Shown: positions 11,125-22,672, counted from the first letter of the stretch. The stretch is 64,000 bases of DNA from Lathyrus oleraceus (GCF_024323335.1 NC_066581.1:435128238-435192237), one strand, 5' to 3'. The notes: generated by a model from the letters alone, not told the origin. Made by a program: numbers and translations.

Positions 11125-11590
11125 CATGAGATCCAGCCAGAGGATCAAGCGTGAGTGATCCAGCCTGAGGGTCATTTCGAAGATTCAGCCTGAGAATCGT
11201 TTTCCAGTGATCCGGCCTGAGGTTCATTTTGAAGATTCAGCCTGAGAATCGTTTTCTAGTGATCCAGCCTGAGGGTCATTTCGAAGATTCAGCCTGAGAA
11301 TCATTTTCCAGTGATCCGGCCTGAGGTTCATTTTGAAGATTCAGCCTGAGAATCGTTTTCCAGTGATCCAGCCTGAGGGTCATTTCGAAGATTCAGCCTG
11401 AGAATCGTTTTTCAGTGATCCAGCCTGAGGGTCATTTCGAAGATTCAGCCTGAGAATCGTGTTCCAATGATCCAGCCTGAGGGTCATTTCGAAGATTCAG
11501 CCTGAGAATTGTGTTCCAGTGTTCCAGCCTGAGGGTCATTTCGAAGATTCAGCCTGAGAATCGTGTTCCAGTAAGCCAGCTTAAGGCTCA
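11125..11590 (+). repeat. 52-bp tandem array of hairpin units in the 3' UTR of B
   Basis: The period is 52 bp, measured from starts at 11181, 11233, 11285 and 11337. Each unit holds two hairpins: GATCC-AGCCTGA-GGGTC and GATTC-AGCCTGA-GAATC. About eight copies, with the first hairpin GATCC/GGATC at 11130-11146 and a diverged one AGCC/GGCT at 11574-11588. Arms vary, loop stays AGCC(T/A/C)GA. Confidence 0.9.
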
Positions 11591-11825
11591 ATTTGAAGAT
11601 TCCCCAGTGAAGTCGCCTACAAGCTTTATTTCCCCAGCAAGCCCAAGTCTAATTGAGGAGTCGTTACAACATGTTCTAACCCGAAGAATATGTACGAAGC
11701 CCAAAAGTGGAATATTCTCGAAGCTGCATATCTAATATGAAGGTTGGGTGTAGATTTCAAAAGAGGATCAACTAGCGCATGCCTCAGATGCGGGATCCTA
11801 ATGATGGGAATTTATCATCAAAACA

Positions 11826-12155
11826 ATCCAGATCTAGCCAGAAGATCGAAGTCAGGTCTAGCCCGAAGACCGGAAATAGATTCAGCCAGAGAATCGAAAC
11901 AATTCAGATCTAGCCAGAAGATCGAAGTAGATTCAGCCAGAGAATCAAAGGAAATAGATTCAGCCAGAGAATCGAGACAAAGGAGATCTAGCCAGAAGAT
12001 CGAAGAAGATCTAGCCAGAAGATCAAAATCGTATCCAGCCCGAGGATCAAAATTAATATCCAACCAGAGGACTAAATTGAGTATAGGTTCAGCCAGAGGA
12101 TCGAAACTCCATATTAAGCCAAAAGACTAATTTAGATCCAGCCAGAGGATCGGAA
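11826..12155 (+). repeat. Short hairpin repeats with covarying arms in the 3' UTR of B
   Basis: Units of 17 bp with short spacers. Perfect arms seen: GATCT/AGATC (11831, 11907, 11985, 12008), GGTCT/AGACC (11855), GATTC/GAATC (11879, 11930, 11957), GATCC/GGATC (12135). Loops are AGCCAGA or AGCCCGA. GGTTC/GGATC near 12087 would still pair in RNA through two G-U pairs. Confidence 0.9.
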
Positions 12156-12301
12156 GAAAAACAAACAGCGCGGTGTATTTCCGCGTTTTTGTGGTGTTCT
12201 CGGAGCACAAATTTTCGGTCTGTCTTTGGTATTCAATCACAGCTCACCCCGTTTGTCTGATAAGCTGTTCGCTTTCATCCTACACGGGTTAGCTGATGAT
12301 T

Positions 12302-12314
12302 GAATAGGGGCAGC
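12302..12314 (+). other. Polypurine tract of element B
   Basis: GAATAGGGGCAGC directly precedes the 3' LTR start TGTAACACCCC. It would prime plus-strand DNA synthesis. Confidence 0.7.
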
Positions 12315-12418
12315 TGTAACACCCCAAAATTTGCCCCCCTCATTCATGCATTCATTTAGCATTTCATATTGCATTTCAATCAGAATTAGATCCAAGAAAC
12401 TTTATTTAAAAATAAAAA

Positions 12419-12461
<43 letters not shown>

Positions 12462-12471
12462 CGAAAAAAAA

Positions 12472-12507
<36 letters not shown>

Positions 12508-13187
12508 CGAAAAAAAAAAAACAAAAAAAACGAAAAAAAAAATAAAAAAATAAATAATAATAAATAAATAAATAATAATAAATAAAATATAACAAAAAAA
12601 TTTGGACTTGGGTCTCTCTCATTTGAGCCCACAAAGCCATGAAATTCAGTCTATAAATACCAAGGCTTCACTTGAGAAAAAGGAAGAGAAGCAAAATACT
12701 CTGAGGTTTCCTTGGAACAAAACCCTGAGGAAAAAGATAGTGAGAGAAGAGCTAACAGAGTTCAGAGCAGCCTCCAAACCCTGAAGGGAACTCAACTGCA
12801 CAGAATCATCTTTGCCTCACGGGTGCAACTCAATTTCAATCAAGCTCTCCAATCAGGTTTGCCCTATATCCATCATCTTTATGCCTTTAATTTGAATGCT
12901 CTAAATGTATGAGGTATTATGAGTGAATTTGATACCCTTTTGATGCATGTGTTTGACAAGAGGTTTAGGCCTCCTACCCTTGGTTGCTTTTTGTGAGCTT
13001 TTTGTGAATTGAAAGAGCATGATTCATGTGGTTAGATTTTAATTTAGGGGCAACTCTTGGTTACCCTATCTTGTTTCACTAACCCTTTTGTTGAGTTTTT
13101 GTGAAGGCACATGACTTTTGCAGGGAAAACTTGCGTGGTTTCCCACTTTATTTGTGGGATAACCTTTGGAGGTTTCATTCCGATTAC
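12315..13187 (+). repeat. 3' LTR of element B, truncated by element C
   Basis: The sequence is nearly identical to 1829-2839 apart from the simple-sequence stretch (about 12409-12600). It stops after TTTCATTCCGATTAC, where the TGATAACATG of element C begins. The rest of this LTR (equivalent to 2840-3737) is not found anywhere downstream, so it was lost with the right end of C. TATAAATA is at 12652. Confidence 0.88.
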
Positions 13188-14935
13188 TGATAACATGAAA
13201 TAGTATCACATTCTAGGACTCAATTTAATTAAATTATATTATCATTTACTTCAATTTATCTCATTTTATTAGATATTACGCGGTATTTTCTTTCTATTTA
13301 TCTCAGGTGGTTTATTTGAAGCACAAGTAAAAAAGGAAGAAAATGAGGTGCAAAAAGGAATGAAAAGAACCAAATATCAAAAGCCAAAGCCCAGCCCAAA
13401 AAGCACAGGCGTTGTGCCTGTGACGAGCGTCACAAAGGCTGTGACGAGCGTCACGCTTTACACACTTGTGTGACGAGCGTCACACATGGTGTGACGGACA
13501 TCCCACCATTCCCCTATATTTTTGGCACCAGGAACGCAACAGACCACGTTGAAGCTACTTTCACGCTTGACCCTTGGAACGTGAAGACCATGTACACAGA
13601 AAACCCTTGGAAGCAGTTACAAAAAGTAGCAGTATAAATAGTAGCTTTATGGAAAGCTCTCAGTTCCACACTTCTTCGCCGTTTTCTCTTTTTCGCAATT
13701 TTTCTCTTACAGCAGTACAAGCACATTTTTTATAGCATTGCTTTTACGATTTTTATATTGTTTCCTTTGCAATTTCTATTTTCTTTTCCAGCAATTAAGT
13801 AATTTTTCGCACAGTAGTTTCTACACCGGAAACTATTGTGTACCTTTCACCGGATCTAACCTTACGTTAGAATCTAGTTTTTTTTATTCCTTCGCTTTTA
13901 TTTTTCTGTTTGATTGAAGAATTCAAGAACAAATCCAACCGGCCTGTGGTGGAGTGTTCAAGACCGCTATTTAATTTCTCAGGTTCTTTAATTATTGTTT
14001 GAATTTATATATGCCCTGCTTTACTGTTTATTTATATTACTTGCCTGAGATGAATCTGTTTATGCATGATAATTATTTAAGTTTGTTTAGCATGTCTGGC
14101 TAATTTATTTCGGTATCGGTATGTAGAGTAAGCGGAATGAAGGAATCAAAACTAAGTTGGTTTAATTACATTTAAAAATAAAATCAATCTTTTTACGGTC
14201 CCAATTTACAGGTTTAATAACAAGGTTTTTGTACGAAAGTAAAAGACATAAAGAAGTTAAAAGCAATAGAACGAGAGTTTGAGTTTTTGACTGGACAGTG
14301 TTAATTGGACATTAATTCTAGATCAGGGCGAGAGCAATTTTTAGAGTTAATTAAATTCTAATCTTTTTCAAAAAGTATTTTTAAAGGTTGAATGTGAGGA
14401 CGAGAGTTAAGCATTTGAATTTAATTATATAACCTAAATCAACAGAGCGAGAGTTTGAGATAAGGGTGTTTAAACGATTAGTGTTTTTGACTTAACTAAA
14501 CGATTAGCATTTGAATTTCTACGGATTCTATTGTTTTCAAAAAGTGGTTTTTGACTTAACTAATAAGTGACAGCTACGTTAATATAAAATCATAGTTTAT
14601 TCAACAGAGCGGGAGTTTGAGATAAGACTTTTAATCAATAGTGTCAACTGAAAAGATTTATTTTGAAACCAAGAAACCAACAAAGAATTGATTCCCTAAT
14701 TACGACGAACTACATACCGATATCCGCTTTATTAGATATTTATTTTAGATCTTATTTTAGTTTTAGCTTTTCCCCTAAACAATCAAAGTATTACCTGCCT
14801 TAGCTTTACGAAGTAACCTTAGAAAACGGTATATCGATTCATAAGTCCCTGTGGGATCGATATCTTTTAAAACTACGCGATAGAACTGTGCACTTGCAGT
14901 TTGTACCCCAAATTCGACTCATAAAGTCGCGATCA
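13188..14935 (+). repeat. LTR 1 of element C
   Basis: Starts TGATAACATGAAATAG and ends GTCGCGATCA, six bases before the primer site. It differs from LTR 2 by roughly 1-2 percent by eye plus small indels, including extra sequence near 14490-14515. It is inserted in the 3' LTR of B; the preceding 5 bp are ATTAC. Confidence 0.88.
13420..13640 (+). promoter_or_regulatory. U3 promoter of LTR 1: palindromic sites and TATA box
   Basis: Three perfect palindromes GTGACG-AG-CGTCAC lie at 13420-13433, 13441-13454 and 13470-13483. A fourth at 13491 is mutated (GTGACG-GA-CATCCC). TATAAATA is at 13633-13640. TGACG is the core of sites bound by TGA-type bZIP factors; that link is only a suggestion. Confidence 0.65.
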
Positions 14936-14941
14936 AGTTTT

Positions 14942-14959
14942 TGGCGCCGTTGCCGGGGA
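14942..14959 (+). other. Primer binding site after LTR 1 of C
   Basis: TGGCGCCGTTGCCGGGGA. This is the Asp-tRNA type site usual for Athila-lineage elements, and it is identical at 26829-26846. Confidence 0.85.
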
Positions 14960-15051
14960 CTTTTATTTAGTCGATATCGTAACTCTTCTGTTACGCTGTA
15001 GAGACTAAGGCTTTTCTTTTTCTTTTTCTTTTCTTTCTTTTGTTGATTTGT

Positions 15052-16530
15052 ATGCCACACACTCGCTCACAAGGCGAGCCGTTCTACTTATGAATCAACG
15101 ATATCGAACTATATCTCCGAGTTTTACGACGAATTCGGGAATATCGTGCTGCAAACAATCTTCCTCCTGTTGAACTTCCTGATTTCAAAAATATTTTCCC
15201 TTCGATACCCGAGATGGCAGAACCAGCTCGTGCTCTTCGAGATTACGCCGCTCCATCGCAAGATGAGCCGCATTCGAGTATTGCTCCACCCGCAATCGAA
15301 GCAAACAACTTTGAACTTAAACCTTCACTGTTGCAGGCAGTGCAACAGAACCAATTCTCTGGAAATCCTACCGAGGATCCAAACCTTCATTTATCCGTAT
15401 TTGTCCAATACGCTGATACTGTTAAAGCTAATGGTGTCACTTCAGAGGCAATTCGACTTCGTCTTTTTCCTTTCTCGTTAAGAGATGCGCTAGAAGATGG
15501 CTTCAATCTCTTCCTTCCAACTCAGTCACCACATGGAACGAGTTGAAGAAAGTTTTTCTTGCTCGATATTTTCCGCCAAGCAAAACAGCTATGTTAAGAG
15601 CCCAGATAAATGGATTTAAACAGAAAGATAACGAGTCTCTCTTCGAAGCATGGGAAAGATACAAATACATGATGAGACTTTGTCCACACCATGGTTTAGA
15701 AGACTGGTTAGTAATTCATACCTTCTATAATGGTCTCCTGTACAACACGAGGTTAACAATAGACGCCGTCGTAGTTGGTGCACTAATGAACAAACCTTAT
15801 GCTGATGCTTACCCACTTATCGAAAGCATGGCTCAAACCACTATCAGTGGGGAAGTGAACGAACAATGGTAGAGAAACCTCAAACGAAAACTGGCATGTA
15901 CGAGATAAGTAACCTTGATCATGTTAATGCAAAAGTGGATGCTCTGGTCCAGAAAATTGAAAGTTTAAACGTATCACCTCCAGCCACCGTGGTAGCCATA
16001 ACTCAGAATTGCGAAGTCTGTGGAATCCAAGGTCACACTCCTGCAGATTGTCAACTCCTAACAGGAATCCAAGCGGAGCAAGTAAACTATGCTCAAGGAA
16101 GCCCCTACTCGCATACCTATAACTCAAATTGGAAGAATCATCCCAATTTTTCATATAAGAGTAATAATGCTTTATACGCACCTGGACAATCTCCAAATCA
16201 AGCCCCAGCTATACCTCCGGGATATCAGAAGCCGATCCCATCTACACCTAACAATAATGCCCCTAGGAAATCCAACTTGGAAATCATGATGGAAAACTTT
16301 ATAGCTTCTCAACAGCAAACCAATAAAGATTTCTTAAACCAGAATGTACACACTGGCGAACAAATTAAACAACTAGCAAGTAAAGTAGATGCCCTGGCTA
16401 CTCATACAAAATGCTGGAAACGCAAATTTCACAAGTGGCTCAACAACAAGCGCCTACTGCTGCCCCAACTGGTACATTTCCTGGCCAACCCCAACCTAAC
16501 CCAAGAAGCCACGCTCATGCAATTATACTG
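15052..16530 (+). pseudogene. gag: gag of element C, first copy
   Basis: The start MPHTRSQGEPFYL is followed by a TGA at 15091-15093; the second copy has CGA there. The capsid region includes the segment leading to WNELKKVFLARYFPPSKT, FEAWERYK, MRLCPHHGLEDW, TFYNGLLYNTRLTIDA and LIESMAQ. The zinc knuckle is CEVCGIQGHTPADC (C-x2-C-x4-H-x4-C) near 16013-16053. Lesions: a 1-bp loss near 15487 shared with the second copy; a 1-bp loss near 15837; a 1-bp loss near 16407. Gln/Pro-rich tail. Function in an intact element: particle assembly and RNA binding. Confidence 0.88.
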
Positions 16531-19500
16531 AGAAGTGGAACGGAAGTGGAAGGACCGTCTGACCCAAGGATAGAAAACCAAAACTCTGAAAAGTCAACTG
16601 AGGAGGAAAGTGAACCTAAGGAAAAGGAAGAGAGTAATAAGGAAACCGTAGAAAAGAAGGAACCTTATGTACCTCCACCACCTTATAAACCACCTATCCC
16701 TTACCCTCAAAGGCTTATTAAAACCAAAGATGCGGGCCAATTCAAAAAATTTGTTGACCTACTAAAACAATTAAACGTCACAATTCCGTTTACAGAAGCT
16801 ATTACGCAGATGCCCTCATATGCCAAGTTTCTAAAAGAAATTCTTTCTAATAAAAGGAAACTTGAAGATAGCGAAACTGTTACACTCACCGCTGAATGTA
16901 GCGCTATAATCCAGAATATGCCTCCTAAACTTAAAGACCCAGGTAGTTTCTCTATACCCTGTCACATAGGAAAATTTGTCATTGACAAAGCCTTATGCGA
17001 TTTAGGAGCCGGTATTAGTGTTATGCCTTTATCCATATGCAAGAGACTTGAAATGGGAGAATTAAGACCAACTAAAATGTCTGTGCAACTAGCAGATCGT
17101 TCCGTTAAATATCCTGTAGGAATTCTTGAAAACGTTCCAGTGCGCATAGGTCAATTCTACATTCCAACTGATTTTATAATTATGGATATTAGAGAAGATG
17201 AAGTTACACTCATTATACTGGGAAGACCGTTCTTAGCAACTGCCGGTGCAATCATAGACGTAAAACGAGGACGACTCACTTTCGAAGTAGGAGAAGAGAA
17301 AATTGAGTTCATTCTTTCCCAATTTTTGAAAGCACCTGCAATAGAAGATACATGTTACTTCGTGGATATCATCGATGAATGCATAAAAGAAACGGAGTTA
17401 GAAAAAGATAAATCATCTGACTATCTTGTAGAAGACAAACTTAACCAATGTTTGGCAATAACACCGGATCCAACGCAATGCCTTAAGAAACCAACCCTAG
17501 ACCTGAAAACACTTCCCAAAAATCTGAGATATGAATTCCTAGACTTAGAACTTGAACGACCAGTGATAGTTAATGCTGACCTAGGAAGACTCGAAACAGA
17601 AAAACTCCTGCATATCTTAAGAAAATATCCAACCGCACTAGGTTACAACATCACCGATCTTAAAGGAATAAGTCCTTCTATTTGTATGCACCGCATCATG
17701 CTAGAAGAAGACTGTAAAACTTCTAGGGAACACCAGAGGAGACTAAACTCGATCCTAAGTGAGGTAGTGAAGAAGGAAATAACCAAGTTATTAGAGGCAG
17801 GTATCATATATCCTATATCTGATAGCAAATGGGTTAGTCCTGTACACGTAGTACCAAAGAAGGGAGGTGTAACAGTCATTGAAAATGAAAAAGGAGAAAC
17901 TATAACCAAACGAATCGAATCAGGATGGAGAATGTGCATTGACTATAGGAAACTAAACAAAGCAACCCGAAAAGATCATTTCCCTTTACCATTCATTGAC
18001 CAGATGTTAGAACGATTAGCAAAACATTCTCATTTCTGCTATCTAGACGGTTACTCAGGTTTCTTTCAAATACCGATTCACCCTGATGACCAAGAAAAGA
18101 CAACGTTCACGTATCCTTTTGGTACCTTCGCTTATAGACGAATGTCGTTTGGCTTGTGTAATGCTCCTGCAACCTTCCAAAGGTGCATGATGGCAATATT
18201 CGCCGATTTTCTAGGAAACATCATGGAAGTATTTATGGATGACTTTTCCGTATGCGGACAAAGCTTTGAAGAATGCCTTGAAAACCTAGAAAGAGTTCTA
18301 GAGCGATGTGTAAAAGTAAACCTAGTACTTAATTGGGAAAAATGTCACTTTATGGTACAAGAAGGAATTGTTTTAGGACACATCATCTCGAACAGAGGAA
18401 TTGAAGTAGACAAAGCCAAAATAGAGGTAATCGAAAACCTTCAACCCCCGAAAACTGTGAGAGAAGTACGAAGCTTTTTAGGACATGCCGGTTTTTACCG
18501 AAGATTCATTAAAGACTTCTCTAAAATAACTAAACCTTTAACCGGACTATTAATGAAAGATGTTGAATTCATATTCGACAATAAATGTTTAGAAGCATTT
18601 CAAACGCTTAAACAAGCACTGATCTCCGCACCCATAATGCAGACACCAGATTGAAATGAACCATTCGAAATAATGTGTGATGCCAGTGATTACGCTGTAG
18701 GTGTTGTTTTAGGACAACGAAGGGATAAAAAGCATCACGTTATATATTACGCAAGTAGAACTCTAGATGAAGCACAAATGAATTACGCCACAACCAAGAA
18801 AGAACTTCTAGCAGTAGTGTTTGCGCTAGATAAATTTCGTTCTTACTTGGTCGGAGCCAAAATAATCATCTACACTGACCACGCTGCTATCAAATACCTC
18901 TTAACAAAAAAGGATGCTAAACCTAGACTCCTAAGGTGGATCATGTTGCTACAAGAGTTCGATTTGGAAATCAAAGACAAGAAAGGAACTGAAAACGTAG
19001 TAGCAGATCACCTCTCTAGACTTGACAATCTTGAACCGGAAAGAACATCAATTAACGATGATTTCTCGTATGATAAACTTATAGCTACTTTGGAAGAAAA
19101 TAACGTTGATAAACAGGTAGAAACCACCTTAGCTATATTTGTTACACCGTGGTACGCTGACCTCGTCAATTATTTAGCTGCCGGAATAGTTCCACCTACC
19201 TTATCCTACCAGCAAAAGAAACGATTCTTCTATGACATAAAACACTATTACTGGGATGACCCCTTACTTTTTAAGAGAGGCCCCGATGGTATTTTCCGTC
19301 GGTGTATACCCGAAGAAGAGGTAGAAAATATAATCCAACACTGTCACTCCGCTCCTTATGGTGGACATGCAAGTACATCCAAGACCTGCTCTAAAATCCT
19401 ATAAGCCGGTTTCTATTGGCCAAATATATGGAAGGATGTACATGCAGCTATTAAAAAATGTGACAGATCTCAACGCACAGGAAACATATCTAGACGTGAC

Positions 19501-20454
19501 GAGATGCCACAAAAGGGCGTTTTGGAAGTAGAGATTTTCGACGTGTGGGGAATAGACTTCATGGGACCGTTTCCATCCTCTTTTTGTAACAAATACATAC
19601 TCGTGGCAGTTGATTACGTATCGAAATGGATTGAAGCTATAGCTTCTCCAACAAACGACACACGAGTAGTAACTAGACTCTTTAAGAATATAATATTTCC
19701 AAGGTTTGGTGTCCCAAGAATAGTAGTCAGTGATGGTGGATTGCATTTCATATCCAAGGTACTCGAAAAACTACTGCTTAAGTATGGCGTAAGACATAGA
19801 GTAGCGACACCTTACCACCCTCAAACCAGTGGGCAAGTGGAAGTGTCTAACAGAGAGATTAAACAGATACTAGAGAAAACAGTCGCCACTTCAAGGAAAG
19901 ACTGGTCATTGAAATTACCAAAAGCTTTATGGGCTTACCGAACTGCTTACAAAACTCCCATAGGGACAACCCCATTTAAGCTAATTTATGGAAAATCCTG
20001 TCACCTCCCGGTAGAATTAGAACATAAAGCCTATTGGGCTATTAAAAATCTAAATTTAAACTATAAAGCCGCCGGCGAAAAGAGAATCCTTGATATAAGC
20101 GAATTAGAGGAACTCAGAAGAGACGCTTACGAAAATGCCAGAATCTACAAAGAAAGAACAAAACAATGGCATGACAAGCGCATATCAAGGAAAATCTTCA
20201 AACAAGGCGATACAGTCCTTTTATTTAACTCCAGGCTAAAGTTATTCCCGGGAAAACTACGATCTAGATGGTCAGGTCCTTTTCAAATCACCAATGTTTT
20301 TCCCAGTGGAGCAGTAGAAATTAAAGGCAAATCTATGGAACCATTTACCGTAAACGGGCAACGTCTAAAACATTATCACTATGCAGAAAACAATGAAGAT
20401 TCGCAAGTCTTGCACTTAGACGAAATGCCTCCAGAACTTATAGATTATAATTGA
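16531..20454 (+). pseudogene. pol: pol of element C, first copy: protease, RT, RNase H, integrase
   Basis: One reading frame with two nonsense codons. Protease: VIDKALCDLGAGISVMP (active Asp at 16999), ILGRPFLATAGA. RT: MCIDYRKLNKATRKDHFPLP, LDGYSGFFQIPIHPDDQEKT, MSFGLCNAPATFQRCM, catalytic FMDD at 18232-18243. A TGA at 18652-18654 replaces TGG. RNase [23 protein letters not shown] (the second copy has TTEKELLAV, so the usual catalytic Glu is Lys here), [22 protein letters not shown] at 19402-19404 lies at the zinc domain. Integrase: [19 protein letters not shown], catalytic [15 protein letters not shown], and [11 protein letters not shown], then a C-terminal domain ending at 20454. Confidence 0.92.
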
Positions 20455-20463
20455 TAGTTTTTA

Positions 20464-20511
20464 TGTCGAGCTTGCGACATTAAACAAAGCGCTTAGTGGG
20501 AGACAACCCAC
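20464..20511 (+). other. Conserved double hairpin just after pol (element C)
   Basis: TGTCG (20464-20468) pairs with CGACA (20475-20479). After a linker with AAACAAAGCGCTT, GTGGG (20496-20500) pairs with CCCAC (20507-20511). The reverse-strand element D has nearly the same block at 52493-52540, again within 20 nt of the pol stop, although the sequences around it have diverged. Function unknown. Confidence 0.75.
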
Positions 20512-20694
20512 AAATATTTTATTTTTTTTCTATTATTATTTTCTATTTCTTCCTTAATTATTCTTTTAATTTTTGTTTAGTATTCATTCTTAATTTATTT
20601 TTATTTATTAAAAACTTTTCTCTTCTTCTTTCGGCATTTGGCCAAATCCTGACTAAAACTCTTGTTTTTCTTTTCTCTAGCTAACACTAACCTG

Positions 20695-21973
20695 ATGGGA
20701 CAAATTGATCGTATGGGTATCAAATTCATAGGAACAGCTCAGAAACAAAAGTTTGAGGAACTAGCCACGAGAGAGATGATACCTAGCCTGTATGCTGATG
20801 ACTGGGCAATGACTGCCCTTGGACTAAGACAAAGTGTCCTGTATTTGTTGAATCAGATTGGGTGGGAAACCGCTCCTATCCGTAGACAATTTGTCACTTA
20901 CCGGAGACTGACTCTAGAATTCCTTAGTTCTCTGATCTATCTACCCAGCCATGCAAAAGGAATAAGCAGAGGTTTCATCCAGTTCAGAATGTTTAACATG
21001 GAGTACCAATTTAATATCCAAGACTTTACCAACCTTTTAGGTTTCCCTACCTCCTTTAACACATTCACAGTGAGCCAAGAAGAACTTTTCGAATATAGAG
21101 AACTTGAACACTTTTGGGGTAGCTTGACTGGAAATGACGATCCCGAGGAACATGAGTTTCTCTCTGGAAACATACATAACCCGACCTTTCGTTATTTCCA
21201 TAAGATCCTCCCACACCTTATTTGGGAAGAAGCCAAACAGTACCACAGTTTCACGTGATGAACTCTTCATCATATTTTGTGCTTCCCAGAACCGTCCAGT
21301 AAACGGTGCCACTTTTATGTTAGCAAATCTAGACCACCTTATCCAAGATGAACGAGCACCAATTCGAATAGGCGGTTTGATAACCATGATTGGTAATGCT
21401 ATCGGATTACGTCAGCCTATGCTTGACTTAAGCCCTTTTTGTGGCATTACTACTATGAGTATACCCTTCCTCTTCAACACTATGTTTATAGCAAACCTAG
21501 GGTCTGACGAGTTTGAGCTTATAATTAATAACCAAGTTCTTTGCTTATTCACCATGCCCGATCCTATGACTAGTGTTCATAACCGCAATAACTGGCTCTA
21601 CAATCTGAATGAAACCCCCTCTCCTGCTAGATCCACTGAATCCATCCAGGACTATGAGATTTGTGATGACCAGATTCCTTATGCTGAATCAGACCCTCAG
21701 ACACCATCTGGTTACTATGATATTGATCCTCCTCCTCAACCTGTTCAGACCATAGAATCGGCAATACCTGACCTTAGACATCATATGCCCGGAACTGATT
21801 ATAACACCGCCATTGAAGCTTTGATGTCAGAACAAGACGCCCTCAGAGAAGAGTTCGCTAACATGAGACATGAATTTCTAGGATACATGAACGGTATGAC
21901 AAATCAGCTTCACGAGCTGCTAAACCGTGTTAACTCCTTTGCTCCTCCGGCCAGAGATCATGCAGATGGATAG
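20695..21973 (+). pseudogene. Post-pol gene ORF1 of element C (ATHILA-type protein)
   Basis: Starts MGQIDRMGIKF at 20695, after a pyrimidine tract and AG (TTTTCTTTTCTCTAG, ending 20680) that looks like a splice acceptor. Motifs: REMIPSLYADDWAMTALG, TYRRLTLEFLSSL, FIQFRMFNMEYQFN, HNPTFRYFHKIL, RDELFIIFCASQ, IGGLITMIGNAIGL. The C-terminus is Pro-rich, then coiled-coil-like (EQDALREEFANMRHEFLGYM), ending at 21973. A 1-bp frameshift lies near 21215. It sits where Athila and Calypso elements carry an env-like gene, but I see no signal peptide or membrane segment. Role unknown. Confidence 0.8.
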
Positions 21974-22346
21974 AAGTTGTTTTTTTTAGTTATTTAGTTT
22001 TAAGTTAGATTATTCATTAATGTTATTTCAAATTATGTTCGTATTTGTTTCTTTTTCACATTTTTGTTTTTCTTTTTTCTTCCAATGTTACATTATGATT
22101 ATTTTATGAAGCTATTGATTTATCCTATTTTATTATGAATTATGCAATATCTATCAATAATGCTCTCTACTGTTGCTGCCTACATAACTTATTAAAGAAA
22201 AATATAATTATACAAAGTAGAATAGCATGCAAGGGAAATTTAAATAGAAAAATAAAATAATCTGAAGCAAAACAAAATAAATAATAAAAATAAATTACCA
22301 AAATCATCATGAAGAACGCTAGCAGAAACCTTGCCAAAAAGACTGT

Positions 22347-22577
22347 GTGACGAGCGTCACACAATCTATCACGGACGTCACGCTAAGTGCTTGTGACGCC
22401 CGTCATACCCCTGTAACGAGCGTAACACCCTTCTGACTAGGTGAACATTACAAAGATGTTGGAGACGACCGTTACACCTCTTCACCTTTTTACCTTCCCC
22501 ATTTATTCACATTTACCCACATTTATTTACTTTTCAACCACTCCCTTTCCAACTTCAAATTTTTTTTTCTATAAATA
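22347..22577 (+). promoter_or_regulatory. Internal LTR-like promoter before ORF2 (element C)
   Basis: A perfect GTGACG-AG-CGTCAC lies at 22347-22360, with weaker copies at 22368 (ATCACG-GA-CGTCAC), 22393 (GTGACG-CC-CGTCAT) and 22413 (GTAACG-AG-CGTAAC). TATAAATA is at 22570-22577, 96 bp before the ATG at 22673. The same palindrome and TATA box make up the LTR promoter. It suggests ORF2 has its own transcript; no expression evidence. Confidence 0.6.
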
Positions 22578-22672
22578 CCCACCATACCTTCCTTCCTACA
22601 TCACAACTATTCTATACAATCAAATATATTTTCTTTTCTTTCCTAATTACTTCTTCCAACTCATTCATCAGT

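Larger units (their letters stand above)
1829..13187 (+). mobile_element. Element B: Tat-type Ty3/gypsy retrotransposon, internally deleted
   Basis: The two LTRs start with the same TGTAACACCCC at 1829 and 12315. Between them lie an Arg-type primer binding site, gag, protease, an intron, RNase H, a second RNase H, the integrase C-terminus, a long 3' UTR and a polypurine tract. The RT core is missing at about 8638 and the integrase core at about 9490. The element cannot move on its own. It sits inside the RNase H of element A, and its 3' LTR is cut by element C at 13188. The 5 bp before it are AGAAG; the matching right duplication is not preserved. Confidence 0.88.

Noticed and set aside
11511..12130. 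Open frames with repeated ARESK or ARRSK words
   Set aside because: Products of the hairpin repeat array in the 3' UTR.
12331..12640. Open frames rich in Lys/Asn or Tyr/Ile on both strands
   Set aside because: Translation of simple AT and A-rich repeats.
13420..13500. Regular short palindromes resembling a CRISPR array
   Set aside because: Only three or four units, no conserved-length unique spacers, inside an LTR promoter of a plant element.
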